From Streptomyces globisporus (GTDB lineage Bacteria > Actinomycetota > Actinomycetes > Streptomycetales > Streptomycetaceae): a stretch of 64,000 bases of DNA. The notes below the pieces were generated by a model. The model was not told where the DNA came from, made no database searches, and was given only the letters and a program-made list of their open reading frames with translations. The DNA lies in NCBI GenBank assembly GCA_014649555.1, contig BMTG01000014.1, positions 62,001 through 126,000 of the forward strand. The letters run 5' to 3'. Positions 1-8,676 of this stretch are shown in pieces (the first letter of the stretch is position 1; every line of letters starts with the position of its first letter). Made by a program: the position numbers and the translations under genes.

Positions 1-517
1 GCGCGACCACCGTCGTACCGCGGCCCAGGATCGTGTCGCCCGTCAGCACCGCCCGGTCGGCGGGCAGATGGAACGCGAGCGAGTCCGCGGTGTGCCCCGG
101 TGTCGGCACCACCCGCAGCTCCAGGCCGCCGGTGGTGATCACGTCGCCCGCCGCGAGCCCCTCGTCGCCCAGCCGCAGCGCCGCGTCCAGGGCCCGCACC
201 TTCGTCCCCGTCAGCTCGGCGAACCGGCCCGCGCCCTCCGCGTGGTCCGGGTGCCCATGGGTGAGCAGCGTGAGGCCCACGCGCCGCCCGGACCGCTCCA
301 CCGCCTCGATCACGGCCCGCAGGTGTACGTCGTCGAGCGGCCCGGGATCGATGACGACGGCGAGGTCCGAGTCCGGCTCGGCCACGATCCAGGTGTTCGT
401 CCCGTCGAGCGTCATCGCCGACGGGTTGGGCGCCAGGACGTTGACGGTACGGGCGGTCGCGGGCCCGGAGACGACGGCTCCGCGCGGCTGTCCGGGCAGG
501 GCTGCTGCATCGGTCAT
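1..517 (-). CDS. MBL-fold metallo-hydrolase (3' end outside the window)
   Basis: Only the N-terminal ~172 residues are present; the gene runs off the left edge. The translation from the ATG at 517 shows the metallo-beta-lactamase signature THGHPDHAEG (HxHxDH metal site) near residue 103 and a second histidine in a PTPGHT motif near residue 145, followed by a GDT motif. The family (glyoxalase II, LACTB2-like) hydrolyses ester or thioester bonds with a binuclear zinc or iron site. Its start codon overlaps the stop of the upstream Nudix gene (ATGA at 514-517), so the two are translationally coupled. The substrate cannot be told from sequence. The MBL call is firm; the specific reaction is not. 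Confidence 0.88.
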   Translation of the reverse strand, partial: MTDAAALPGQPRGAVVSGPATARTVNVLAPNPSAMTLDGTNTWIVAEPDSDLAVVIDPGPLDDVHLRAVIEAVERSGRRVGLTLLTHGHPDHAEGAGRFAELTGTKVRALDAALRLGDEGLAAGDVITTGGLELRVVPTPGHTADSLAFHLPADRAVLTGDTILGRGTTVVA

Positions 518-1410
518 GCCCGACCACCTCCCCCGCCCGCCGCGGGCACGTGTTTGGTGAACTCGTCCAGTCCCGGCCAGGTCAGCACCAGTTCGTCGCC
601 CTCCAGCCGGGCCTGCGCGAGGACCGGGGTCATGTCCTGCACGTCGGCGGCCTCCAGGGCCTCGGCGGCCGTCCTGTACGGCGCGAGGGCCCGCAGCGTG
701 GTCACGGTGGGCGGCATCATCAGCAGCTCGCCCGCGTCGTAGCGGCGGGCGGCCTCCGCCGGGGCGATCCACACCGTACGGTCGGCCTCCGTGGAGACGT
801 CCCGGGTGCGCTGCCCCTCGGGGAGCGCGGCGACGAAGAACCAGGTGTCGTAACGGCGCGGTTCGAACTCCGGGGTGATCCAGCGCGCCCAGGCGCCCAG
901 CAGGTCCGAGCGCAGCACCAGGCCGCGCCGGTCCAGGAACTCCGCGAAGGACAGGTCCCGGGCGACCAGCGCCTCCCGGTCGGCCTCCCAGTCGTCCCCG
1001 GTCGTGTCGCCGACCACGGTCGTCGCGGTCGGCCCGGCGAGCAGGACTCCCGCCTCCTCGAACGTCTCGCGCACCGCCGCGCAGACGACGGCCTGCGCCT
1101 CGGTGACCGTCGCCACGCCGAGCCGGTCGGCCCACTGCTCCAACGGGGGCCCGGCCCACCCGATCAGCCGGTCGTCGTCACGCGGATCGACTCCGCCCCC
1201 CGGATAGGCGTACGCGCCCCCGGCGAACGCCATCGACGTACGGCGGCGCAGCATGTGCACGACGGGTCCGGGCGTCGGCGCCTGGGGCCCGCGGTCGCGG
1301 AGCAGCATCACCGTGGCCGCCCGCCGGGGCGTCACGGCCGTCAGCTCACCGGCGGCGAGCGCCCGGATCCGGTCGGGCCATTCCGGTGGGTACCACTGAC
1401 CTTGGGACAT
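514..1410 (-). CDS. Nudix hydrolase
   Basis: A 298-residue protein with a Nudix domain from about residue 25. The Nudix box is recognisable: a GGVDPRDD start followed by an AVRETFEEAGVLL helix, matching Gx5Ex7REUxEExGU near residue 105. The family cleaves nucleoside diphosphates linked to another moiety, usually with Mg2+. An N-terminal segment with arginine pairs (MLRRR) and a C-terminal extension resemble the NUDT19/CoA-type subgroup, but this is only suggestive. The gene shares a 4-base overlap with the downstream MBL hydrolase, a pairing I recall as common in actinobacteria. The start follows a long non-coding stretch and the first ATG gives a normal-length protein. Confidence 0.88.
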   Translation of the reverse strand: MSQGQWYPPEWPDRIRALAAGELTAVTPRRAATVMLLRDRGPQAPTPGPVVHMLRRRTSMAFAGGAYAYPGGGVDPRDDDRLIGWAGPPLEQWADRLGVATVTEAQAVVCAAVRETFEEAGVLLAGPTATTVVGDTTGDDWEADREALVARDLSFAEFLDRRGLVLRSDLLGAWARWITPEFEPRRYDTWFFVAALPEGQRTRDVSTEADRTVWIAPAEAARRYDAGELLMMPPTVTTLRALAPYRTAAEALEAADVQDMTPVLAQARLEGDELVLTWPGLDEFTKHVPAAGGGGGRA

Positions 1411-1470
1411 GGCCGGAGGCTATCCGGAACCGCGCCGATGTTCGAGAGGCTCCCTGATCATCACGGCGAC

Positions 1471-1548
1471 CCGACATGCCCCGTACACGCCCGACATGCC
1501 CCGTACACACGCGATCCGCCCGTCGCGGCACCCGTACACACGCGATCC
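1471..1548. repeat. Short direct repeats upstream of the Nudix gene
   Basis: Two copies of CCGACATGCCCCGTACAC lie head to tail at 1471 and 1491 (20-bp period). They are followed by two copies of CCCGTACACACGCGATCC at 1500 and 1531. They sit between the Nudix start and the RidA stop and could be promoter-proximal operators or simple duplication products. No match to a known box was recognised. Confidence 0.6.
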
Positions 1549-1577
1549 CGCCCGGTCATGAGGACCAGGCGGGATCG
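1543..1577 (-). terminator. Hairpin terminator of the ridA operon
   Basis: Fifteen-base arms (CGATCCCGCCCGGTC at 1543-1557 and GACCAGGCGGGATCG at 1563-1577) pair with one mismatch around a 5-base loop. The hairpin lies directly downstream of the minus-strand RidA stop at 1599. There is no clear U-tract, as is usual in Streptomyces. Confidence 0.55.
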
Positions 1578-1598
1578 GAGACGTACGGAAAGGGGTCC

Positions 1599-2069
1599 TC
1601 AGGCCTCGACGAGCTCCACCTGGACCTCGACCTCGACCGGTGCGTCCAGCGGCAGCACAGCGACGCCCACGGCGCTGCGCGCGTGCACGCCCTTGTCGCC
1701 GAGGACCGCGCCCAGCAGCTCGCTGGCGCCGTTGATCACGGCGGGCTGGCCGGTGAAGTCGGAGGCCGAGGCGACGAAGCCCACGACCTTCACGACGCGC
1801 TTGATCCGGTCCAGGTCACCGGCGACCGACTTCACGGCGGCGAGCGCGTTGAGCGCGCAGGTCTTCGCGAGCTCCTTCGCCTCGTCCGGCGTGACCTCGG
1901 CGCCGACCTTGCCGGTGACGGCGAGTTTGCCGTCCACCATCGGCAGCTGGCCCGAGGTGTACACGTACACCCCGGACTGCACGGCCGGCTGGTACGAGGC
2001 CAGCGGCGGCACGACGGCGGGCAGGGTCAGGCCCAGCTCGGCGAGGCGCGATTCGACGGCGCCCGCCAC
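1599..2069 (-). CDS. RidA family protein (YjgF/YER057c/UK114)
   Basis: About 156 residues from the GTG at 2069. A longer in-frame reading exists, but its N-terminus is low-complexity and overlaps the upstream gene. The RidA fold is visible in segments such as SGVYVYTSGQLPMVDGKL and the C-terminal APVEVEVQVELVEA. Classical RidA proteins hydrolyse reactive enamine/imine intermediates from PLP enzymes such as serine dehydratase. The conserved arginine of the RidA subfamily is not obvious here (SAVGVAVLPLDAPVEVE), so it may belong to a Rid subfamily of unknown activity. The start overlaps the stop of the DUF4177 gene by one base (TAGTG), indicating a two-gene operon. Confidence 0.85.
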   Translation of the reverse strand: MAGAVESRLAELGLTLPAVVPPLASYQPAVQSGVYVYTSGQLPMVDGKLAVTGKVGAEVTPDEAKELAKTCALNALAAVKSVAGDLDRIKRVVKVVGFVASASDFTGQPAVINGASELLGAVLGDKGVHARSAVGVAVLPLDAPVEVEVQVELVEA

Positions 2070-2227
2070 TACGCCTTCTCCCGCTTCAGGTAGGCCACGA
2101 GCTGCTCGGGGTTGTTCGGGCCGGGAACGACCTGGACCAGCTCCCAGCCGTCCTCGCCCCAGGTGTCCAGAATCTGCTTGGTCGCGTGCACGAGAAGGGG
2201 CACGGTCGCGTATTCCCACTTGGTCAT
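2069..2227 (-). CDS. DUF4177 small protein
   Basis: A 52-residue protein starting MTKWEYATVPLL at the ATG at 2227. The aromatic pattern WEYATVP...WGEDGWELVQVVPG is the DUF4177 signature (a short beta-alpha-beta unit of unknown function widespread in actinobacteria). Longer upstream readings run antisense to the ArsA gene and are rejected. It is divergent from the ATPase at 2300, with only 72 bp between the start codons, so both promoters lie in that gap or overlap. It ends by overlapping the RidA start. Confidence 0.85.
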   Translation of the reverse strand: MTKWEYATVPLLVHATKQILDTWGEDGWELVQVVPGPNNPEQLVAYLKREKA

Positions 2228-2299
2228 GGGCCCGACTGTAACGCCTGGCACGTACGGTCCCGTGCGTAGGCCGGGGCAGGACTGGTTAGGCTCGAATAC

Positions 2300-3274
2300 G
2301 TGAGCAGGTTCCAGGTCGTCAGCGGCAAGGGCGGTACCGGTAAGACCACGGTGGCCGCCGCCCTCGCGCTCGCCCTCGCGACCGAGGGCAGGCGCACCCT
2401 CCTCGTCGAGGTCGAGGGCAGGCAGGGCATCGCCCAGCTCTTCGGTTCCGACGCGCTCCCCTACGAGGAGCGCAAGATCGCCGTCGCGCCGGGCGGCGGC
2501 GAGGTGTACGCGCTGGCGATCGACGCCGAACGCGCCCTCCTCGACTACCTCCAGATGTTCTACAAGCTCGGCAGCGCCGGCCGCGCCCTGAAGAAGCTCG
2601 GCGCGATCGACTTCGCCACCACCATCGCGCCCGGCGTCCGGGACGTCCTGCTGACCGGCAAGGCGTGCGAAGCCGTACGCCGCAAGGACAAGCAGGGCCG
2701 GTTCGTCTACGACCACGTGATCATGGACGCCCCGCCGACCGGCCGGGTCACCCGCTTCCTGAACGTCAACGACGAGGTGGCCGGGCTGGCGAAGATCGGC
2801 CCGATACACAACCAGGCCCAGGCCGTGATGCGGGTCCTGAAGTCCCCGCAGACCGCGGTCCACCTGGTGACCCTCCTGGAGGAGATGCCGGTCCAGGAGA
2901 CCGCGGACGGCATCGCCGAGCTGCACGCCGCCGAACTGCCCGTGGGCAGCGTCTTCGTGAACATGGTCCGCCCGCATCTGCTGGACGAGGACGCCCTGCG
3001 CACCGCCGCGGGCGGCCGTCGCAAGGAGATCGCCAAGACGCTGACCCGGGCCGGGGTGACCGGTTCCGCCGCCCTCGTACGTCCGCTGGTCGCGCAGGCG
3101 GCCGAGCACGCGGAGCGGGTCGGCCTGGAGCGGGAGCAGCGCGCGGTGCTGGCCGGTCTCGGCCTGCCGACGGCGGAGCTGCCGCTGATCGGCGACGGGG
3201 TGGACCTCGCCGCGCTGCACGACCTGGCCACGGAGCTCCGTAAGCAGGGCGCGGGGGAAGAGGGGGACACATGA
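2300..3274 (+). CDS. ArsA-family ATPase (first of a pair)
   Basis: A 324-residue P-loop ATPase. The deviant Walker A motif GKGGTGKTT lies at residues 9-17, typical of the ArsA/Get3/MinD (SIMIBI) class. The MDAPPTGRVTRFLNV segment near residue 138 is the ArsA/Get3 switch II region (DTAPTGHTLR in Get3). The arsenite cysteines of true ArsA are not evident, and there is no ars gene alongside, so an arsenite pump role is unlikely. The GTG start follows a short divergent promoter region. The stop overlaps the ATG of the second ATPase (ATGA at 3271-3274), so the two are probably made in equal amounts and may form a heterodimer. Paired ArsA-like ATPases next to wblA are a conserved streptomycete arrangement; the cargo is unknown. 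Confidence 0.88.
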   Translation: MSRFQVVSGKGGTGKTTVAAALALALATEGRRTLLVEVEGRQGIAQLFGSDALPYEERKIAVAPGGGEVYALAIDAERALLDYLQMFYKLGSAGRALKKLGAIDFATTIAPGVRDVLLTGKACEAVRRKDKQGRFVYDHVIMDAPPTGRVTRFLNVNDEVAGLAKIGPIHNQAQAVMRVLKSPQTAVHLVTLLEEMPVQETADGIAELHAAELPVGSVFVNMVRPHLLDEDALRTAAGGRRKEIAKTLTRAGVTGSAALVRPLVAQAAEHAERVGLEREQRAVLAGLGLPTAELPLIGDGVDLAALHDLATELRKQGAGEEGDT

Positions 3275-4743
3275 GCGCGGACACAGCTGGTACGGCTTCG
3301 GCCACGGTGACCGAAGGCGGGCCGGACACGGACCCCGTGGCCGAAGCGGGGCTGGACACGGACGCGCTGCTGGACGATCCGGACATCCGGATCGTCGTCT
3401 GCTGCGGCTCCGGCGGTGTCGGCAAGACCACGACCGCCGCGGCCCTCGGCGTACGGGCGGCCGAGCGCGGCCGGAAGGTCGTCGTCCTCACCATCGACCC
3501 GGCCCGCCGGCTGGCCCAGTCCATGGGCATCGACCAGCTGGACAACGTGCCCCGCCGGGTCGACGGCATCGACGGTGACGGCGAACTGCACGCCATGATG
3601 CTCGACATGAAGCGGACCTTCGACGAGACCGTCGAGGCGCACGCCGACGCCGAACGCGCGAAGGCGATCCTGGAGAACCCCTTCTACCAGTCCCTGTCTG
3701 CCGGGTTCGCCGGTACGCAGGAGTACATGGCGATGGAGAAGCTCGGGCAGCTGCGGGCGCGCGACGAGTGGGACCTGATCATCGTCGACACCCCGCCCTC
3801 GCGCTCCGCGCTGGACTTCCTGGACGCGCCGAAGCGGCTCGGGTCCTTCCTCGACGGGAAGTTCATCCGGCTGCTGATGGCGCCCGCGAAGGTGGGCGGC
3901 CGGGCCGGGATGAAGTTTCTCAACGTCGGCATGTCGATGATGAGCGGCACGCTGGGCAAGCTGCTCGGGGGCCAGTTCCTGCGGGACGTCCAGACGTTCG
4001 TCGCCGCGATGGACACCATGTTCGGCGGCTTCCGCAGCCGCGCGGACGCCACGTACAAGCTGCTCCAGGCGCCCGGCACGGCCTTCCTCGTGGTCGCGAC
4101 GCCGGAGCAGGACGCGCTGCGCGAGGCCGCCTACTTCGTGGAACGACTGGCCGCCGAGGACATGCCGCTGGCCGGTCTGGTGCTCAACCGCGTGCACGGC
4201 AGCGAGGCTTCGCGGCTCTCCGCGGAGCAGGCGCTGACCGCCGCAGAAAATCTTGACGACGCCCGCATTGTGGATCAGAGGGCCGGGAAAGCTGGCCTTG
4301 GTGACCGGGTAGCCCCCGACCCGGCGGTCACCGCTTCCGGAACGACCGAGCCGCCCCTCTCCCCCGAGGCCGGGCAGGCGTCCGGTCCGCAGACCTCAGC
4401 CGAGCACCAGGACACGACGGAGACCGAGCCGCCCCACGAGAACATCGCGCACGCCGCGACCGCCCCTGAGGGCGACACCGTCGACGCACTGGACACCGCC
4501 GACGCGATCGACGTCATCAGCATCGAGGAACTGACGGCGGGTCTGCTGCGCCTGCACGCCGAGCGCATGCAGGTCGTCGCCCGCGAGAACCGCACCCGCG
4601 ACCGCTTCACCGCGCTCCACCCGGAGGTGTTGGTGACGGCCGTGGAAGCGCTGCCCGGCGACGTACACGACCTGGACGGCCTCCGGGCCATCGGCGACCG
4701 GCTGGCGGACGGCTCCGCCCCGGCCCCTGCCGGAGCGGCGTAG
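3271..4743 (+). CDS. ArsA-family ATPase (second of a pair)
   Basis: A 490-residue ATPase with Walker A GSGGVGKTTT at about residues 48-57 after a roughly 40-residue acidic N-terminus. The switch II motif VDTPPSRSALDFLDAP lies near residue 172, followed by an amphipathic RLLMAPAKVGGRAGMKFLNVGMSMM stretch broken by basic residues, which in the family contributes to the membrane or client groove. Residues ~335-415 form a low-complexity linker rich in Ala, Thr, Glu and Pro that interrupts the C-terminal part before the fold resumes at EELTAGLLRLHAER. The linker looks like a lineage-specific insertion. The gene overlaps its partner by four bases. Confidence 0.87.
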   Translation: MSADTAGTASATVTEGGPDTDPVAEAGLDTDALLDDPDIRIVVCCGSGGVGKTTTAAALGVRAAERGRKVVVLTIDPARRLAQSMGIDQLDNVPRRVDGIDGDGELHAMMLDMKRTFDETVEAHADAERAKAILENPFYQSLSAGFAGTQEYMAMEKLGQLRARDEWDLIIVDTPPSRSALDFLDAPKRLGSFLDGKFIRLLMAPAKVGGRAGMKFLNVGMSMMSGTLGKLLGGQFLRDVQTFVAAMDTMFGGFRSRADATYKLLQAPGTAFLVVATPEQDALREAAYFVERLAAEDMPLAGLVLNRVHGSEASRLSAEQALTAAENLDDARIVDQRAGKAGLGDRVAPDPAVTASGTTEPPLSPEAGQASGPQTSAEHQDTTETEPPHENIAHAATAPEGDTVDALDTADAIDVISIEELTAGLLRLHAERMQVVARENRTRDRFTALHPEVLVTAVEALPGDVHDLDGLRAIGDRLADGSAPAPAGAA

Positions 4744-4810
4744 CGCCGACGCGGCGTAGAGCCGGCGCGCCGCACGGCTTGGCCGGAGCGCTGTCACACC
4801 GCGGCGTACG

Positions 4811-5161
4811 TCATCCCACCGCGGCGTACGTCTCGTGCAGTTCCTCGTCCTCCAGCCCGATGACTCCGGGCAGGATGCCGGTGGACCGCTCGTACTCACT
4901 GCGTGCGGTCTCCAGCAGTCGGCGCCAGGACGTGACGGTCGGCCGGCGGCGCAGCAGTGCGCGGCGCTCCCGCTCCGTCATTCCGCCCCACACGCCGAAT
5001 TCGACGCGATTGTCCAGCGCATCGGCCAGGCACTCGGTCCGCACCGGGCATCCGGTGCACACCGCCTTGGCTCTGTTCTGCGCTGCCCCTTGTACGAACA
5101 GTTCATCCGGATCGGTAGTGCGGCAGGCTGCCTGCGCACTCCAGTCGGTTACCCAGCCCAT
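4811..5161 (-). CDS. wblA: WhiB-family regulator WblA
   Basis: About 116 residues from the ATG at 5161, which gives the N-terminus MGWVTDWSAQAACR that I remember for streptomycete WblA. An upstream in-frame ATG at 5212 and GTG at 5218 would add 17-19 residues. The four iron-sulfur cysteines are present: one in the N-terminal AACR, then CTGCPVRTEC (C-x2-C-x5-C), followed by the GVWGG turn and a basic ERERRALLRRRP tail. WhiB proteins bind a [4Fe-4S] cluster and act with the principal sigma factor. WblA is a pleiotropic regulator that promotes sporulation and represses antibiotic production. It is convergent with the ArsA pair and divergent from the PBP gene, with a long promoter region upstream. 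Confidence 0.93.
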   Translation of the reverse strand: MGWVTDWSAQAACRTTDPDELFVQGAAQNRAKAVCTGCPVRTECLADALDNRVEFGVWGGMTERERRALLRRRPTVTSWRRLLETARSEYERSTGILPGVIGLEDEELHETYAAVG

Positions 5162-5218
5162 GCCGGCGCCGTCCTCTCCCGAATCGAGGCTCCCCCACGG
5201 CGGTAGCGGCATATTCAC

Positions 5219-5758
5219 CGCTGCCAGTTGAGGACGTTACGGAAGGTGGGGACAGCACAACACCCCCTTCGGGCCCAATCTTGAATGGTCCGAACGGACT
5301 ATGCGTATGCGGCAGATCACCCAGGGGAGTGAGCCGAGGACATACGCGACTATCACCATAAAAAAGGGACAGTGCACTCAAGTTGCAACGGACTTCTCGC
5401 GACATACGGGGCGAATTCGGGAGCGCCTCGCTGGGTGCGTGAAGGGCGGTGCGGTGGCACATCGACCGGGCGAAGAATGACCAGAAGATGCGCATGGGGC
5501 GGCAGGGGGCTTGATACGGAACCGGACTGCTGTGACAGTTGAGAGCAGCTTAGGCCAACGCCTGCCCGTCTGTCCGGCGAATGGGAACGTAGGCCCTCTG
5601 CGCCCGTGCCCGTGTGCCGAGGGCGCCCGAGGCGCGACGGTGCGCCGTGTCTTCGCCCGGCCCGGTCCTCCGCCCGGATGTCACGGTCTGGTACGGGAAC
5701 GCTCCGAGAGCCCCCTGCTCCTGCGACACGTTCATCACTACGGATTAGGCTGCCCCCT
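5219..5758. other. Long divergent promoter region between wblA and the PBP gene
   Basis: About 540 bp without a credible gene. The part nearest wblA (5220-5400) is relatively AT-rich for this genome and holds an A-run at about 5360 and several ATACG-like steps. This fits a complex wblA promoter under developmental control. Short open frames here lack Streptomyces codon bias. No operator was confidently identified. Confidence 0.6.
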
Positions 5759-8005
5759 ATGCCAAAGAAGCGCTCGGGCGGCGGTCTCACCACGACTCAG
5801 CAGGCCGCCAAGTTCGTCGGTGTCGCCGCGCTCTCCGGAGCTGTCCTGGCAGGCATCGCGCTGCCCGCAGCCGGAGCGCTGGGACTAGCCGCCAAGGGGA
5901 CGGTCGAAGGATTCGACGAGATCCCCTCCAACCTCAAGACGCCGCCGCTCAGTCAGCGGACCACGATCCAGGACCGCGACGGCGGCACCATCGCCACGGT
6001 GTACTCCCGCGACCGCACGGTCGTCCCGCTCAAGGACATCTCGCCGCACATGCAGGCCGCGATCATCGCGATCGAGGACTCCCGCTTCTACGAGCACGGC
6101 GCGGTCGACCTCAAGGGCATCCTGCGCGCCATGAACCGCAACGTACAGGCGGGCGGGGCGGCGCAGGGCGCGTCGACCCTCACCCAGCAGTACGTGAAGA
6201 ACGTCTTCGTCGAGGAGGCGGGCGACGACCCGGAGAAGGTCGCCGAGGCCACGCAGCAGACGCTCGGCCGCAAGGTCCGCGAGCTGAAGTACGCGATCCA
6301 GGTCGAGGAAGAGCTCGGCAAGAAGAAGATCCTGGAGAACTACCTCAACATCACGTTCTTCGGGCAGCAGGCGTACGGCGTCGAGGCCGCGTCCCAGCGC
6401 TACTTCTCCAAGCACGCCAAGGACCTCAAGGTGGAGGAGGCCGCGCTGCTCGCCGGCATCGTCCAGTCGCCGAGCCGTTACGACCCCGTCAACGACACGG
6501 AGGAAGCGACCAAGCGCCGCAACACCGTGCTGACGCGGATGGCCGCGGTCAAGAGCATCACGCAGGCCGAGGCCGACAAGGCCATGGAGACACCCATCAA
6601 GCTGAAGGTGTCCCGGCCGAAGAACGGCTGCATCACCGCCGTCAGCGGCTCCGGCTTCTTCTGCGACTACGTACGCAAGACGATCCTCACGGACCCCGCC
6701 TTCGGCAAGACCGACGAGGAGCGGGCCAAGCTCTGGAACCTCGGCGGTCTGACCATCCGAACCACGCTCGACCCGCGCGCCCAGAAGGCCGCCAACGAGG
6801 CCGCCACCGCGAGGGTCAACAAGGACGACAAGTTCGCGGCGTCGGTGGTGCAGGTCCAGCCGGGCAGCGGCAAGATCCTCTCGATGGGCCAGTCCCGCCC
6901 GTACGGCCTGGACCAGAAGCAGAACGAGACCGTCCTGAACCTCGCCGTCAGCAACAAGATGGGCGGCAGCACCTACGGCTTCCAGGTCGGCTCCACGTTC
7001 AAGCCGTTCACCGCGGCGGCGGCGCTGGAGAAGGGCATCAGCCCGGCGACGTCGTTCTCCTCGGACTGGAAGATGACGCTCCAGGAGCGGGACTTCCGCA
7101 ACTGCTCCGGCTCCCCGGCCGGGTACGCGCCCTGGCAGCTCCAGAACGAGCTGGAGTCCGAGAAGGGCTCCTGGGACATGACGAGCGCGCTCGGCAAGTC
7201 CATCAACACCTACTTCGCGATGCTGGAGCAGAAGGCCGGCCTCTGCGAGACCGTCGAGATGGCCAAGAAGGTCGGCTACGAGCGCGGCGACGGCAAGAAG
7301 ATCGTCGAGAACCCCTCGATCACCCTCGGCAGTGAGGTGAGCACGCCGCTCTCCATGGCCGGCGCGTACGCCGCGTTCGCCAACCGGGGCACGTACTGCA
7401 CGCCGATCGCCATCGAGTCCATCAAGGACCCGCAGGGCAAGAAGCTCGACGTGCCGAAGACGTCCTGCTCGCGCGCGATGAGCGAGAAGACCGCCGACAC
7501 GATCAACCAGATGCTCAAGGGCGTCGTGGAGGACGGCACCGGTACGCAGGCCGGGCTGAGCGACCGGGACAACGCGGGCAAGACCGGTACCACCAACGAC
7601 CGCAAGGACGCCTGGTTCGTCGGGTACACGCCGAACCTCTCCACCGCGGTGTGGGTCGGTGACGACATCGGCGAGAAGAGCTCGATGTTCAACGTCACCA
7701 TCGGCGGCCAGTACTACGACAAGGTCTGCGGTGGCTGTCTGCCCGGCCCGATCTGGCGCATCGCGATGACCGGAGCGCTGGACGCGTCCGAGACTCCCGG
7801 GTTCAACACCGTTCCCGTGCCTCGCGGCAAGGAGAAGGACGACAAGGAGAAGGGCGACCGCGACCGGGGCCGTGACCGTGACCGCGGTGACGACGACGAC
7901 AAGCCCGGCGACGACGGCAACCGGTTCCCCGGCATCGAGCTCCCGGAGGGCGTGATCGGCGGACCGGGCGGCGGCGGCCGGGGCGGCGGCAACGAGGGCC
8001 CCTGA
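5759..8005 (+). CDS. Class A (bifunctional) penicillin-binding protein
   Basis: A 748-residue membrane protein starting MPKKRSGGG at the ATG at 5759. An N-terminal membrane segment (about residues 20-47) anchors it. The glycosyltransferase-51 domain follows, with catalytic glutamate in the EDSRFYEHG motif near residue 105, then QGASTLTQQYVKN and the KRKVRE-like motif RKVRELKYA. The transpeptidase domain has SxxK as STFK at about S412, SxN as SIN near residue 481, and KTGTT at about K608. It polymerises and crosslinks peptidoglycan at the cell surface. The C-terminus is a low-complexity tail of Asp/Arg/Lys repeats followed by glycines. A strong hairpin terminator follows. I recall this gene next to wblA in other streptomycetes. 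Confidence 0.93.
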   Translation: MPKKRSGGGLTTTQQAAKFVGVAALSGAVLAGIALPAAGALGLAAKGTVEGFDEIPSNLKTPPLSQRTTIQDRDGGTIATVYSRDRTVVPLKDISPHMQAAIIAIEDSRFYEHGAVDLKGILRAMNRNVQAGGAAQGASTLTQQYVKNVFVEEAGDDPEKVAEATQQTLGRKVRELKYAIQVEEELGKKKILENYLNITFFGQQAYGVEAASQRYFSKHAKDLKVEEAALLAGIVQSPSRYDPVNDTEEATKRRNTVLTRMAAVKSITQAEADKAMETPIKLKVSRPKNGCITAVSGSGFFCDYVRKTILTDPAFGKTDEERAKLWNLGGLTIRTTLDPRAQKAANEAATARVNKDDKFAASVVQVQPGSGKILSMGQSRPYGLDQKQNETVLNLAVSNKMGGSTYGFQVGSTFKPFTAAAALEKGISPATSFSSDWKMTLQERDFRNCSGSPAGYAPWQLQNELESEKGSWDMTSALGKSINTYFAMLEQKAGLCETVEMAKKVGYERGDGKKIVENPSITLGSEVSTPLSMAGAYAAFANRGTYCTPIAIESIKDPQGKKLDVPKTSCSRAMSEKTADTINQMLKGVVEDGTGTQAGLSDRDNAGKTGTTNDRKDAWFVGYTPNLSTAVWVGDDIGEKSSMFNVTIGGQYYDKVCGGCLPGPIWRIAMTGALDASETPGFNTVPVPRGKEKDDKEKGDRDRGRDRDRGDDDDKPGDDGNRFPGIELPEGVIGGPGGGGRGGGNEGP

Positions 8006-8024
8006 CGGTACGGGGCTGTTGGTG

Positions 8025-8068
8025 AAAAGGGGTGGGCGCCCGGTCGAGGACCGGGCGCCCACCCTTTT
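8025..8068. terminator. Bidirectional hairpin terminator between convergent genes
   Basis: Perfect 15-bp arms, GGTGGGCGCCCGGTC (8031-8045) and GACCGGGCGCCCACC (8049-8063), with a 3-base loop. The hairpin is preceded by an A-run and followed by CTTTTC. It sits between the convergent PBP and GatB/YqeY genes, so it can stop transcription in both directions. Confidence 0.88.
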
Positions 8069-8098
8069 CTTGCTCGCTCAGCTCCGCTCGGCGATGCC

Positions 8099-8563
8099 TC
8101 AGCCGGCGAGGAGCTTCTTCACCGCGGCGGCGACCCGGCCGCCCTCGGCGAGCCCGGCGACCTTCGGGTTGACGATCTTCATGACGGCGCCCATCGCGCG
8201 CGGCCCCTCGGCCCCGGCGGCCTTCGCCTCCTCGACGGCGGACGCCACGATGACGTTCAGCTCGTCGTCGGTGAGCTGCTTGGGCAGATAGCCGTCGAGC
8301 AGCTCGCCCTCCGCCTTCTCGCGCTCGGCCTGCTCGGTCCGGCCGCCCTGGGCGAAGGCCTCGGCCGCCTCACGGCGCTTCTTCGCCTCCTTGGCGATCA
8401 CCTTCTGCACCTCGTCGTCGGAGAGCTCGCGCGCCGACGTGCCGCTGACCTCTTCCTTCGTGATCGCGGTGAGGGTGAGCCGAAGGGTGGACGAGGTCAG
8501 CTCGTCACGCGCCTTCATGGCCGTGTGGAGGTCTTCCTTGAGCTTGGACTTGAGCGTGGTCAT
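8099..8563 (-). CDS. GatB/YqeY domain-containing protein
   Basis: A 154-residue protein starting MTTLKSKLKEDLHTAMKARDE. It matches the YqeY family, which resembles the tail domain of the GatB amidotransferase subunit: SSTLRLTLTAITKEEV, then EAFAQGGRTEQAEREKAE, and the C-terminal glycine-containing MGAVMKIVNPKVAGLAEGGRV. Free-standing YqeY proteins are thought to bind tRNA or assist amidation, but a direct role is not established. A longer upstream reading (to 8686) is basic low-complexity and overlaps the divergent gene, so the ATG at 8563 is preferred. Confidence 0.9.
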   Translation of the reverse strand: MTTLKSKLKEDLHTAMKARDELTSSTLRLTLTAITKEEVSGTSARELSDDEVQKVIAKEAKKRREAAEAFAQGGRTEQAEREKAEGELLDGYLPKQLTDDELNVIVASAVEEAKAAGAEGPRAMGAVMKIVNPKVAGLAEGGRVAAAVKKLLAG

Positions 8564-8676
8564 GCCGTGATTGTGACAGGTAGGGGGCCGGGCCCGCCCA
8601 CCGGTTTTCCTCTCCCTCCTCACTCTCGCCTCCTCTCGCTTTTCTCCGCGCGTTCCGCTTCTGCGACGATGGGCGC

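Noticed and set aside
5885-8062. Long minus-strand open frame opposite the PBP gene
   Set aside because: It is an antisense shadow caused by high GC3; the plus strand has all PBP motifs.
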